DNA of 64,000 nucleotides from assembly GCA_001898225.1 (NCBI GenBank), contig MKTJ01000054.1:1-64000 (forward strand), read 5' to 3'. Numbering within the stretch: the stretch's first letter is position 1; each line of letters starts with the position of its first letter. The notes beneath the pieces were generated by a model. The model had not been told where the DNA came from, did no database searches, and worked only from the letters and a program-made list of their open reading frames with translations. Of the stretch, positions 23,389 through 32,297 are shown piece by piece. Made by a program: the position numbers and the translations under genes. The stretch is from Chloroflexi bacterium 54-19 (GTDB lineage: Bacteria > Chloroflexota > Chloroflexia > Chloroheliales > Chloroheliaceae).

Positions 23389-24393
23389 ATGGAAAACTCA
23401 CAGGAATATATAGACACCCTTTCTGTCATAATACCTGTTTACAAAAGCAGCAACATACTCGGTGAATTAATCACCCGTCTGACAAAAGTTCTTGGCCATT
23501 ACACCTATGAAATTATCCTGGTTAATGATGGTAGCCCCGACAATAGCTGGCATACCATAAACGAACTGACCCGCCTCTATCCGAACATCACCGGTATTGA
23601 TTTAATGCGCAATTACGGGCAGCACAACGCCCTGTTATGTGGTATCCGCAACGCCAGGTATGACGTTATAGTAACGTTGGACGACGACCTGCAGCACCCA
23701 CCCGAAGAAATCCCCAAACTCCTGACAAAACTGGCCGAAGGTTATGACGTCGTTTACGGCACCCCTGTTGATGATAAACACAGCTTCTGGCGAAAACGCG
23801 CTTCCCAGATTACGAAATGGGCCTTACAGGGGGCGATGGGCGCCGAAACGGCCCGCAAGGTCTCGGCTTTTAGAGCTTTTCGGACCCGGCTCCGGGAGGC
23901 TTTTGTAAACTACCAGAGCCCTTTTTTATCTATAGATGTGCTTTTGACCTGGGGAACCACCCGTTTTAGCAGCGTCCGGGTCAGCCACGCCCCCAGGGCC
24001 TCCGGTGTCTCCAACTACAACTTTCGCAAACTGGTAAGACACGCTTTCGATATGATGACCGGTTTTAGCACCTGGCCGCTCCAACTTGCCAGCCTTATCG
24101 GGTTTAGTTTTACTCTATTTGGCATAATCGTTTTTCTATACGTGATTGCGGTCTTTTTTATCCGGGGCGGTAGCGTACCGGGCTTTCCTTTCCTGGCCTC
24201 AATTATTGCGATATTTTCCGGGGCCCAGATGTTTGCTATCGGTATTATTGGGGAATACCTGGCCCGAATGCATTTCCGCTCGATGGAGAAACCGACCTAT
24301 ACCGTGCGAGAAAAGACCGCTGCCGCCAAAACTCCGCGAGAAGAACCGGAGTTGAGCGACCTGAACGAGCCCTGGGCGAAACTGAATAAATAG
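23389..24393 (+). CDS. Glycosyltransferase family 2, polyprenyl-phosphate sugar transferase type (ArnC/DPM-like)
   Basis: The protein has 334 residues. A GT-A domain starts with SVIIPVYKSSN (about 11-21) and includes LVNDGSPDNSW, the metal-binding DDDLQHPP motif (about 103-110) and an ERKxS-like region. Two transmembrane helices near residues 235-260 and 268-292 anchor it, and FAIGIIGEYLARMH lies at the end. This layout fits enzymes that load a sugar on undecaprenyl phosphate on the cytoplasmic side. Partners are the aminotransferase and acetyltransferase downstream. Which sugar it uses is not known. Confidence 0.8.
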   Translation: MENSQEYIDTLSVIIPVYKSSNILGELITRLTKVLGHYTYEIILVNDGSPDNSWHTINELTRLYPNITGIDLMRNYGQHNALLCGIRNARYDVIVTLDDDLQHPPEEIPKLLTKLAEGYDVVYGTPVDDKHSFWRKRASQITKWALQGAMGAETARKVSAFRAFRTRLREAFVNYQSPFLSIDVLLTWGTTRFSSVRVSHAPRASGVSNYNFRKLVRHAFDMMTGFSTWPLQLASLIGFSFTLFGIIVFLYVIAVFFIRGGSVPGFPFLASIIAIFSGAQMFAIGIIGEYLARMHFRSMEKPTYTVREKTAAAKTPREEPELSDLNEPWAKLNK

Positions 24394-24462
24394 CTAACAA
24401 CAGGTCGCTAAACCCGGCCAGGCGAAATGCACCTGGCAGCGAGAAACCTTGAAAGGATAGTG

Positions 24463-25305
24463 ATGCCGCAGGCGGTTATTTCCACAGAAGCGCACGACAG
24501 TTATGACCCGTTCTACTTTTCACCTTTGTTCGCCATTGAGGATAAACACTTCTGGTTCAGGTCGCGCAATAACGACATTGTAACCCTGGTGAAACCGGTT
24601 ATCGCAAAACTTAACGCTGACTATAAAATCCTGGAAATCGGTTGCGGCACCGGGAATGTCTTAAAGGAGTTGGAAAAGGTTTGTAAACCCGGCTCCCTCT
24701 TTGGAATGGACCTCTTTAGCGAGGGGTTAGCTTTTGCCAGGCAGCGGGTGAGTTGCCCCCTGGTGCAGGGAGACTTGCACCGGCCCCCTTTTGCCGCAAA
24801 TTTCGATGTAATCGGCTTGTTTGACGTTATCGAACACCTGCCGGACGACATCCAGGTCTTACAAGACCTTCGCGCCATGCTAAAGCCGGCGGGAGCCTTA
24901 CTGTTAACCGTCCCGGCCCATCCCTCGCTCTGGAGCTATTTTGATACGGCCTCCCGCCATTTTCGGCGCTACACCTTAAAGGAGCTTGAGGCTAAACTGA
25001 TTGAAAGTGGCTACGAAGTAGAATATCTCAGCCAGTATATGGCTATCTTGTTCCCGGCGGTCTGGCTGGGTCGCCGCCTTTCCGGCTTACTCAGCCGTCT
25101 GCGAAAGCACCCGGACCCGGCAAAACAAACCCGCAAGCTCATGGAGACCGAATTGCGGATAATTCCGGGACTGAATAAGTTGCTCTTTCTGGCGCTTTCC
25201 TGGGAGAAATTTTTACTAAAACGCCACCTTCGCCTGCCCATCGGTACTTCGCTAATAGTGGTGGCCCGGACCAGGAAACTGGTAAACTGGACCCCTGAAA
25301 ACTAA
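24463..25305 (+). CDS. Class I SAM-dependent methyltransferase
   Basis: The protein has about 280 residues. SAM-binding motif I, ILEIGCGTGNVLKELE, lies at about residues 50-65, acidic motif II reads FGMDLF, and VIGLFDVIEHLPDD is a conserved post-motif segment. The C-terminal part has hydrophobic segments, as often seen for methyltransferases of polysaccharide loci. The longest frame begins at 24427, but ATG 24463 has GAAAGGA at the right distance and is chosen. It probably methylates a sugar or lipid-linked intermediate. It lies 69 bases after the glycosyltransferase and 21 bases before the aminotransferase, so it is part of the same operon. Confidence 0.75.
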   Translation: MPQAVISTEAHDSYDPFYFSPLFAIEDKHFWFRSRNNDIVTLVKPVIAKLNADYKILEIGCGTGNVLKELEKVCKPGSLFGMDLFSEGLAFARQRVSCPLVQGDLHRPPFAANFDVIGLFDVIEHLPDDIQVLQDLRAMLKPAGALLLTVPAHPSLWSYFDTASRHFRRYTLKELEAKLIESGYEVEYLSQYMAILFPAVWLGRRLSGLLSRLRKHPDPAKQTRKLMETELRIIPGLNKLLFLALSWEKFLLKRHLRLPIGTSLIVVARTRKLVNWTPEN

Positions 25306-25326
25306 AGACCCAACCCTTAAGAGAAA

Positions 25327-26463
25327 ATGACTGACTATAAAATCCCTTTTAACTTTCCGGCTGTAGTAGGTAACGAGAAAAAATATGTGGCCCAGGCAAT
25401 GGCGAGCGGTCATCTCTCCGGTGACGGACCTTTCACCAAACGCTGCCACGCTTTTCTCGAAGGAGAGCTTGGTATCCCCAGGGCGCTACTGACCACCTCC
25501 TGCACTCACGCCCTCGAAATGGCCGCCCTGCTCCTCGATATTAAACCGGGCGACGAGGTAATTGTCCCATCTTTTACCTTTGTATCGACCATTAACGCCT
25601 TTGTGCTGCGAGGCGCCCACCCGGTCTTCATAGATATTCGGCCCGATACCCTTAACCTGGATGAAACCAAACTCGAAAGAGCAATCACGCTCCGCACCAG
25701 GGCGATTGTTCCGGTCCACTATGCCGGGGTCGGTTGCGAGATGGACACCATCATGGAAATCGCCAACCGGCACAGAATTGCGGTAGTGGAAGATAATGCG
25801 CACGGTCTTTTTGGCAAATATAAGGGCAAGTTACTTGGCACTTTTGGCTGCCTGGCAACCCAGAGCTTTCACGAAACCAAGAATTTTAGCTGTGGCGAGG
25901 GTGGGGCGCTTTTAATCAATGACCCGCAATATATCGAGCGGGCCGAAATCATCCGGGAGAAGGGGACCAACCGCAGCCGGTTCTTCCGGGGCCAGATTGA
26001 TAAATATAGCTGGGTGGACATCGGTTCGAGCTATCTGCCCTCGGAAATGCTGGCCGCCTGCTTGCTAGGCCAGCTTGAAGCCAAAGACTATATCCAGACC
26101 CGGCGGCAAGAAATCTGGGAGACCTATTACACTAAACTACAAAATTGGGCCGCCTCGCACGAGGTGACACTGCCGACCGTACCCGGACATTGCGACCAGG
26201 CTTACCACATGTTCTATATGCTTTTCCCGTCGCTTGCTAAAAGGCAAGCCTTTATCCTGTACCTGAAAGAACAGGGGATTTTAAGCGTCTTTCACTATCT
26301 ACCGCTCCATTTGTCCGACCTGGGACGCCGCTTTGGCGGCAAAGAGGGCGATTGCCCGGTTACGGAAGATGTAAGCGACCGTTTAGTCCGTCTGCCTTTC
26401 TACAACAAGCTTTCTAAAGCCCAGCAAACAACGGTAATTCAGGCGATTACCCGGTTCTCTTAG
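25327..26463 (+). CDS. wecE: dTDP-4-amino-4,6-dideoxygalactose transaminase (WecE/RffA-type)
   Basis: This 378-residue PLP-dependent aminotransferase belongs to the DegT/DnrJ/EryC1/StrS family. Residues 1-40 read like WecE (IPFNFPAVVGNEKKYVAQAM). VEDNAHG (155-161) and QSFHETKN give the PLP lysine Lys185. Known WecE makes dTDP-4-amino-4,6-dideoxy-D-galactose from dTDP-4-keto-6-deoxyglucose. That product is acetylated by a WecD-like GNAT, which is found downstream at 29594. No dTDP-glucose synthase or dehydratase (RmlA/RmlB) lies in this window, so those must be elsewhere. Confidence 0.8.
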   Translation: MTDYKIPFNFPAVVGNEKKYVAQAMASGHLSGDGPFTKRCHAFLEGELGIPRALLTTSCTHALEMAALLLDIKPGDEVIVPSFTFVSTINAFVLRGAHPVFIDIRPDTLNLDETKLERAITLRTRAIVPVHYAGVGCEMDTIMEIANRHRIAVVEDNAHGLFGKYKGKLLGTFGCLATQSFHETKNFSCGEGGALLINDPQYIERAEIIREKGTNRSRFFRGQIDKYSWVDIGSSYLPSEMLAACLLGQLEAKDYIQTRRQEIWETYYTKLQNWAASHEVTLPTVPGHCDQAYHMFYMLFPSLAKRQAFILYLKEQGILSVFHYLPLHLSDLGRRFGGKEGDCPVTEDVSDRLVRLPFYNKLSKAQQTTVIQAITRFS

Positions 26464-26482
26464 CTTAAGGTGTAGAGGTAAC

Positions 26483-29400
26483 ATGGAAAATATCCAGGTA
26501 GAAAAACTGGAAAACCCAGGGACGCAGCTAACATATAGCTTTAACCTGCCACGCTTTCGGGCCGTTCTCAGGGTGTTAAAACGCCTATACCCTGCCCTTA
26601 TGATAGCCCTGGCCCTGCTGCCCCTGCTCAATACCGTTATCTTCCTGGCTACAACCGGGGATAATGTTTTAAGCGCCGATTATGTTTTTTATGTAAACAC
26701 GATAACCCGCATTGCGGAAGGAACCTATGACTGGCTATATTTCCCGCGTGATAGTTTTGTAAACACCCATTTCCTCCTCTTTCCCCTCTTTTTAGAAGTG
26801 GTCCTGGCCCTGCTAACTCACTGGAATACCTATTTTACTATTTTTACCGGGGTCGGCATGGCGGTGGTCAAGGTAATCTTACTCTGGGACGCCTGTAATA
26901 TAGTGAATAACGGCAAAAAAACCTGGTTTCTGCTGCCCCTCTTATCGGCTTTATCTTTTGGCGGCTCGGCCATAGATGTCTTCACGTTCGGGCAGACCAG
27001 TGTAACCTGGGGTTTTTGCTTTTTAGGCTTCTCATTTGGTATCTGGTGCCTGGTAAAAATAGAACGAGACTGGCTGACCAGTTTATTAATCGGGCTGGCC
27101 GGGATAGTCTCTTGCTGGTCCGGGGCGATCGGTTTTTTGGTATGGCCCGCTTTTTTTGTGATGATGGTGGTCCTAGGCAAGCGCAAGTGGTGGCAATACG
27201 CCGCTTTATTCGGCGCGGCGGGCGTTAGTGGGATACCTTACGTTTACTTTCTGATAATAAACCCGGGTCCCAACAAAGCAGCTACCTCGATCGCAAACGC
27301 CAACTTCAAATATAACATTTTTGCGACTACCTACGGCTGGCCTTTTTCTAACGGCATCGGGATTAACGTTTTCCCTTACGCGAACGATCCGGCCTTCTGG
27401 GCTGGCACCTTCGGTTTAATCGCCGGTCTTTTTGCGATTTTCTTCTACCTGTTAAACTGGAATACCCCGGTGCGCAGACAGTCAGCCCCGGCCTTCGCCT
27501 TACTCACTTTTGGTATTCTAAGCCCGTTCGAAATCCTAACTTTCCGGGAATTCATCGGTCCGTGGTACAACCAGCAACTGTTAGTCTACTGGATTGGGCT
27601 GGTAATGCTGGCCTATGTCTTGTGGAATAACCGGAAGACCGCGCCCGCCACTTTTGGTTGGATTAAAGGCCGTGTCCGGGTCACGCTCGAAAGATGGCTG
27701 CCTACGGCCCTGGCAACCTGGGCGATCGGACTTCTTTTAATAGTGGGGTTCCTCTACGTTACCACCCAGCTTACCTTCGACGATAAAACGATGTTTTTAC
27801 GGTTGCGCTCCCCGGCAGCCGCCTCCTGCATACGCGAGTATAAAGTCGCTTCCGAAATTTGCGAAGCAACTCTTTACAATGGTTATTTTGCCAGGCCGGT
27901 TTCGCTCCTGGCCGCTCCGCTTGAGAAAAATTATATGTCGGTCTTTGCCCCCGACCAGCAGTGGAGTTTGCAGGGCGACTTTATTATCAACGGAAAAGTT
28001 ACGGTCGAACAGAATCCGAATTATATCTATAAATATTGGCTGGAAAATGTCGTAACCGAACCGCTTCCGTGGCTGCCCATCGCCAGCCAACCGCCTACCC
28101 AGGGGGTCTACTGGACCAGCGATGCCGGGGAAACCATGTTGCCCTGGTCCCATTTCAAACATCTCAACCTATTCATGCAATCGCCCAACGCGGTCACCTG
28201 GCACCTCACTTTACCCGGCAACCTGAACGAGGCCAATTTTGTAACGGCGGTAACCCTCAGCGATATTAAACCGATCATAAATGCCTCGGATGGGGCGACC
28301 TTCCAGATATACGTCCAGGAAAAGGGCCAGCCTGATAAACTGGTCGCCAGTAAATACGTGCCGCCCACCGAACATAGCTGGCAACCAATCTCCTTTTCCT
28401 TAAAAGAGTACGCCGGTAAATCAATTTCTTTGCGCCTGACCTCGGATTTTGGAAAAAGTCTTTACGGCGATTCGGGGTTGTTCCAGTACCCGCATATTGA
28501 CCTCAAACTCGGCCCTGGCGGAATGAAGCCAGTCCCGGCGGAGGACCTGACCCCGTATATTCCGCAGCCGTCCCCAACCGATTTAGTCCTAAATACCCAG
28601 AATACAAACCTGTGGAAACCGGCCAATACCGTGCCTGCCAGCGCCCCAGGGGACAGCATGGCAAAATGGGAAGGGCAAAATCCGAATTCAATTACCTATA
28701 CAAAACCCTTCAACGCCTGCCTTTCGGACTATTCCCAGCTTTATTTAAGGATGGGTGTAGATATGAAAGGTACCGTCAACAGGGTAGTCCGCCTTTTTTA
28801 CAGGCTTAACGGGAATATCAGTTTTCAACCAGAACCGGTTATTTTGCCCCTTGCACTGGATGGCGACCTGCATAATTACTTTTACGACCTGAAATTACTC
28901 TCCCTGGACCCCAAATTGTGCCTGACCGGACTGAATATCCAGGTGCTGGATTTGGGAACGCAGCAGCCTGTAAAGCTCAACTTTCAACTGGCCGATGTCC
29001 GGTTTATCAGGAGTCCGCAGGCCCCCCCGTCCCCCCCATCACCGTCCTCCACTTTAACACCACCGGGCCTGGACAGGTCCCTGCCACCCTTTATCACGGT
29101 AGACGGCAAAACTCTTACCCAGGCTCAGCTAACGGTTACCACACAGCAACCCCAATTCATGACGGGAACCGACGCGAACTGGCTGGACCCCCAGCCTGAG
29201 TATCCCAAATATTGGCCGGTAACCTCCGGAGCGCAAATCTTTTTGTACAGTTCTGTGCCACAAAAGGTCCAGTTCCAACTGACACCGGTCGGTTTTATGG
29301 CAAATCCAAAGGCTCCCAACGGGCAAGGAACCCAGGGAACTCTCCAGTTGGTCCTGAACAAGACGCCCCTTCAGGAGAAACCCTTAACCGTAAATACGCC

Positions 29401-29590
29401 CTATACCATAGATATTGATTTACAGGCCGGTTGGAATACCATCCAGCTTAATTATAAGGAAGGGTTTTACCGCCCGGCGGCCTACGACCCGGCCAGTACC
29501 AACCAGAACCAGTGGTCGTTCATGATTTCCGGCATCAATCTAAAAACTGCCCAACCGGGAACTTCGCGAGTTGAAGGGATAGAATATTAA
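26483..29590 (+). CDS. Large GT-C-like membrane protein with extracytoplasmic beta domains
   Basis: The protein has 1035 residues. The first 430 or so hold about eleven transmembrane helices with a loop after the first (ADYVFYVNTITRIAEG), the general plan of GT-C glycosyltransferases that use lipid-linked donors. Residues about 440-1035 are soluble and beta-rich. They have at least two jelly-roll-like segments, a proline-rich linker (PPSPPSPSS, about 850) and a third beta domain; these would face the outside. No catalytic motif of a named family was certain. GAGG lies before the ATG. It sits between the WecE- and WecD-like genes with 19- and 3-base gaps, so it is firmly in the operon and probably transfers or binds the sugar they make. 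Confidence 0.6.
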   Translation: MENIQVEKLENPGTQLTYSFNLPRFRAVLRVLKRLYPALMIALALLPLLNTVIFLATTGDNVLSADYVFYVNTITRIAEGTYDWLYFPRDSFVNTHFLLFPLFLEVVLALLTHWNTYFTIFTGVGMAVVKVILLWDACNIVNNGKKTWFLLPLLSALSFGGSAIDVFTFGQTSVTWGFCFLGFSFGIWCLVKIERDWLTSLLIGLAGIVSCWSGAIGFLVWPAFFVMMVVLGKRKWWQYAALFGAAGVSGIPYVYFLIINPGPNKAATSIANANFKYNIFATTYGWPFSNGIGINVFPYANDPAFWAGTFGLIAGLFAIFFYLLNWNTPVRRQSAPAFALLTFGILSPFEILTFREFIGPWYNQQLLVYWIGLVMLAYVLWNNRKTAPATFGWIKGRVRVTLERWLPTALATWAIGLLLIVGFLYVTTQLTFDDKTMFLRLRSPAAASCIREYKVASEICEATLYNGYFARPVSLLAAPLEKNYMSVFAPDQQWSLQGDFIINGKVTVEQNPNYIYKYWLENVVTEPLPWLPIASQPPTQGVYWTSDAGETMLPWSHFKHLNLFMQSPNAVTWHLTLPGNLNEANFVTAVTLSDIKPIINASDGATFQIYVQEKGQPDKLVASKYVPPTEHSWQPISFSLKEYAGKSISLRLTSDFGKSLYGDSGLFQYPHIDLKLGPGGMKPVPAEDLTPYIPQPSPTDLVLNTQNTNLWKPANTVPASAPGDSMAKWEGQNPNSITYTKPFNACLSDYSQLYLRMGVDMKGTVNRVVRLFYRLNGNISFQPEPVILPLALDGDLHNYFYDLKLLSLDPKLCLTGLNIQVLDLGTQQPVKLNFQLADVRFIRSPQAPPSPPSPSSTLTPPGLDRSLPPFITVDGKTLTQAQLTVTTQQPQFMTGTDANWLDPQPEYPKYWPVTSGAQIFLYSSVPQKVQFQLTPVGFMANPKAPNGQGTQGTLQLVLNKTPLQEKPLTVNTPYTIDIDLQAGWNTIQLNYKEGFYRPAAYDPASTNQNQWSFMISGINLKTAQPGTSRVEGIEY

Positions 29591-29593
29591 ACT

Positions 29594-30343
29594 ATGACCG
29601 AGGCTGAAAAGACGAGAATTGTAACGCTGTCGCCGCTGGACGAGGAACGCTTTGGTATCAAGTCGGCCAGGGCCACCATAAACACAGCCGCAGATTTTCC
29701 CGAAGTGCTGGAATTTTGCCGGGCCGAAGGTGTCGTTTTCCTGATAGCCCGTTGTCCTACGGGTAATTCTGAAACCGTTCACCTGATGGAGCAAAACGGG
29801 TTCAAGCTCATGGATACGCTCGTATATTATGACCGGGACCTAACAAATACCCCGCTGCCCCCCGTTCCAAATAATATTACGGTTGGAACGTTAAGGGCGG
29901 GCGAAGAACGCGAAGTGGAAAAGGTAGCCGCGAAAGCTTTTCAAAATTTCGTAGGGCATTATCATACCGACCCCAGGCTCGATAAACGCAAAGCCGACGA
30001 GGTTTATTCCTCCTGGGCCATGCGCTGCTGCGCCTCGCGGAAAGTGGCCGAAGTTGTCATCATAGCAAAATACGATGGAAAGATAGTTGGGTTTTACGCC
30101 CTCAAACTTACCCCCGACCGGGTCGTGGAAGGGGTCCTGGCGGGTGTCGACCCTTCCGCCCAGGGACTAAAAGTTGGCCGGGCCTTAATAACTGGCGGGC
30201 TGGAATGGGGCCTGGCAGCAGGCGCACCCGGGATGAGTATTGCTACCCAGCTTATTAACACTAAAATGCAAAGGGTCTTGCTAAATCTCAGATTTGAACC
30301 GGTAGCGAGTTTTTACACCTTTCACAAATGGTTCGACGAATAA
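29594..30343 (+). CDS. wecD: GNAT acetyltransferase, dTDP-fucosamine acetyltransferase-like (WecD/RffC)
   Basis: The protein has 249 residues. An N-terminal domain of about 95 residues begins LSPLDEERFGIKSARA, echoing WecD. A GNAT core follows, with acetyl-CoA-binding motif A near residues 165-195 (VLAGVDPSAQGLKVGRALI). WecD acetylates dTDP-4-amino-4,6-dideoxygalactose to dTDP-Fuc4NAc. The presence of a WecE-type gene just upstream strongly suggests the same step. Three bases separate it from the preceding stop. A related amino sugar cannot be excluded. Confidence 0.65.
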   Translation: MTEAEKTRIVTLSPLDEERFGIKSARATINTAADFPEVLEFCRAEGVVFLIARCPTGNSETVHLMEQNGFKLMDTLVYYDRDLTNTPLPPVPNNITVGTLRAGEEREVEKVAAKAFQNFVGHYHTDPRLDKRKADEVYSSWAMRCCASRKVAEVVIIAKYDGKIVGFYALKLTPDRVVEGVLAGVDPSAQGLKVGRALITGGLEWGLAAGAPGMSIATQLINTKMQRVLLNLRFEPVASFYTFHKWFDE

Positions 30344-30493
30344 TCGGTCGAAAAGAGCAGGGGAACCCAGTTGATTTTCCGGGAGAAGGGCGAACTAGAA
30401 AGACTTATGCTAAACTCCTGGCAATAAGAATATGCCGGTTGCCTGAACTTTGGAATTCGATTTGGTTCAAGGAAGAACAGGAGGACAATGCTA

Positions 30494-32140
30494 ATGAGCG
30501 TGAGCAATCGAATCTTAAACCTGTTGTTTAAGATGCCCAAACCGACCAATCCTAACCCAACCGTTGAACGGGATGTAAAAATACTGATGCCGGACGGGGC
30601 CGTGCTGCTGGCCGACCTCTACCGACCGCGCCAAGGATCAAACTACCCGACCGTCCTTATTCGCACCCCTTATGGCCGCCATGGGTTGCTGCCCACCCTT
30701 TTCCCGCTCCCCTTTGCCGAGAATGGCTACAACGTCCTCTACCAGAGCACTCGCGGGACTGCCGGGTCGGGAGGCGATTTTGTCTACGCCCGTGACGAAC
30801 ACGCGGACGGCCTGGCTACAATTGAGTGGATTAAGAAACAGGATTGGTTCAACGGCCAACTGGTGACTGCCGGGGCCAGCTATCTCGGCTTTGTGCAGTG
30901 GGCGGTGGCGGCCTTTGCCGGACCGGAGCTAAAAGCGATTGCGCCCTTCGTTACGACTTCGGACTTTAACACCTTCCGGTTCCAGGGCGGCACCGTTACC
31001 CTCGAAACAATGTTAGCCTGGTCCACCCAGATGACCGAGTTTGCGAAGACCGGGCAGAAGCTTTCCGATTTGTTGAAACAGGGCAAACGGCGAAAAGTCC
31101 TGGACAAAGCCTACAACCACCTGCCGCTCAAAGAGGCCGACCGCGAGGTGGTAGGCAAACCCTCCCAGACCTTCCAGGACGTTTTGGCGCACGGTATCGA
31201 GGACGAATACTGGAAACCGGTAGATTACAGTGACAGCGTTAAAGATGTGACGGTGCCGGTCAGCCTGGCGGCAGGCTGGTACGACTTGTTCCTCTACTGG
31301 CAATTGCAGGATTATAGGCGGCTCCGCGAGGCCGGAAAACAACCCTATCTTTTAATCGGCCCCTGGTTTCACGGCCAGCCCTCCAGTTTTAGCGTGGTCG
31401 CTAAAGAAAACCTGGACTGGTTCGACGCGCACGTCAAAGGCAAAACCGAGGTCTTACGCAAAGACCCGGTCCGGCTTTTCGTGATGGGCGCGAACAAATG
31501 GCGCGATTTTGCCGATTGGCCGCCCTCGTCCCGTTCTGAGAAATGGTATCTTCAGCCGGAAGGGGGCCTTTCCACCGAAACCCCGCCGCCCTCGGAGCCG
31601 GACCGCTACCGCTACAACCCGGCGGACCCGACCCCGGCGGTGGGCGGCAACTCGCTGGGGGTCTATATGGGCCCCAAAGACAACCGCGAGTTGGAGGCTC
31701 GCAGCGACGTGCTGGTCTATAGCAGCGCTCCCCTTAAAAAAGACCTGGAAGTAATCGGCCCGGTTAAAGCCGAATTGTATGTGCGGTCGAGCCTGGAATA
31801 TACCGATTTCTTCGCCCGGTTATGCGTCGTGGAGAAATCGGGCAAATCGGTGAATTTGTGTGACGGCATTATCCGGCTGGAACCGGGTAGCAAGCAGGCT
31901 ACACCCCAGGAAGACGGTTCACTGTGTGTTAACCTGGAATTATGGCCGACGGCCAACCGTTTCAAAAGGGGCCAGCGGGTCCGGCTGCAAGTGTCGAGCG
32001 GAGCGCATCCTCGTTTTCCGCGCAATCCCGGTAGCGGCGAACCGCTGGGTGAGGAAACCACCCTGAAACTGGCCGACCAGACCATTTATCATGACCCGGC
32101 CCACCCTTCGGCGGTAATTTTGCCGGTGGTTGATGCCTGA
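30494..32140 (+). CDS. CocE/NonD family hydrolase (X-Pro dipeptidyl-peptidase-like)
   Basis: The protein has about 548 residues. An alpha/beta-hydrolase core has RTPYGRHG, YQSTRGTAGSGG and the nucleophile elbow GASYLGF (Ser near residue 129), then AGWYDLF and GPWFHGQ for the acid and His of the triad. The C-terminal jelly-roll domain (from about 370) is typical of CocE esterases. It likely hydrolyses an ester or amide of an unknown metabolite. There is no signal peptide. ATG 30488 is only three bases past AGGAGG; ATG 30494 has nine-base spacing and is chosen. Its place in a glycan operon is unexpected; de-esterifying a surface compound is possible. Confidence 0.75.
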   Translation: MSVSNRILNLLFKMPKPTNPNPTVERDVKILMPDGAVLLADLYRPRQGSNYPTVLIRTPYGRHGLLPTLFPLPFAENGYNVLYQSTRGTAGSGGDFVYARDEHADGLATIEWIKKQDWFNGQLVTAGASYLGFVQWAVAAFAGPELKAIAPFVTTSDFNTFRFQGGTVTLETMLAWSTQMTEFAKTGQKLSDLLKQGKRRKVLDKAYNHLPLKEADREVVGKPSQTFQDVLAHGIEDEYWKPVDYSDSVKDVTVPVSLAAGWYDLFLYWQLQDYRRLREAGKQPYLLIGPWFHGQPSSFSVVAKENLDWFDAHVKGKTEVLRKDPVRLFVMGANKWRDFADWPPSSRSEKWYLQPEGGLSTETPPPSEPDRYRYNPADPTPAVGGNSLGVYMGPKDNRELEARSDVLVYSSAPLKKDLEVIGPVKAELYVRSSLEYTDFFARLCVVEKSGKSVNLCDGIIRLEPGSKQATPQEDGSLCVNLELWPTANRFKRGQRVRLQVSSGAHPRFPRNPGSGEPLGEETTLKLADQTIYHDPAHPSAVILPVVDA

Positions 32141-32283
32141 AACCAGGGTTTTCTAGATTTCTGGCTTTTTAGGTTTGTCTCTTAATACTTGGTGTCTTAT
32201 AAGGTATTACTCTTTTTAGGGGATATGTCTCTTTAACTCAACCTTGACTTGCTTATCTGCCGGAGAATCTGGCCTGACTGAGG

Positions 32284-32297
32284 TATAATGCCGTCCA
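32284..32297 (+). promoter_or_regulatory. Possible leaderless promoter for the GT2-GT4 fusion gene
   Basis: TATAAT at 32284-32289 ends seven bases before ATG 32297, so a transcript from it would begin at or next to that ATG. No convincing -35 is seen 17 bases upstream (TTGACT lies too far away at 32244). Confidence 0.35.
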
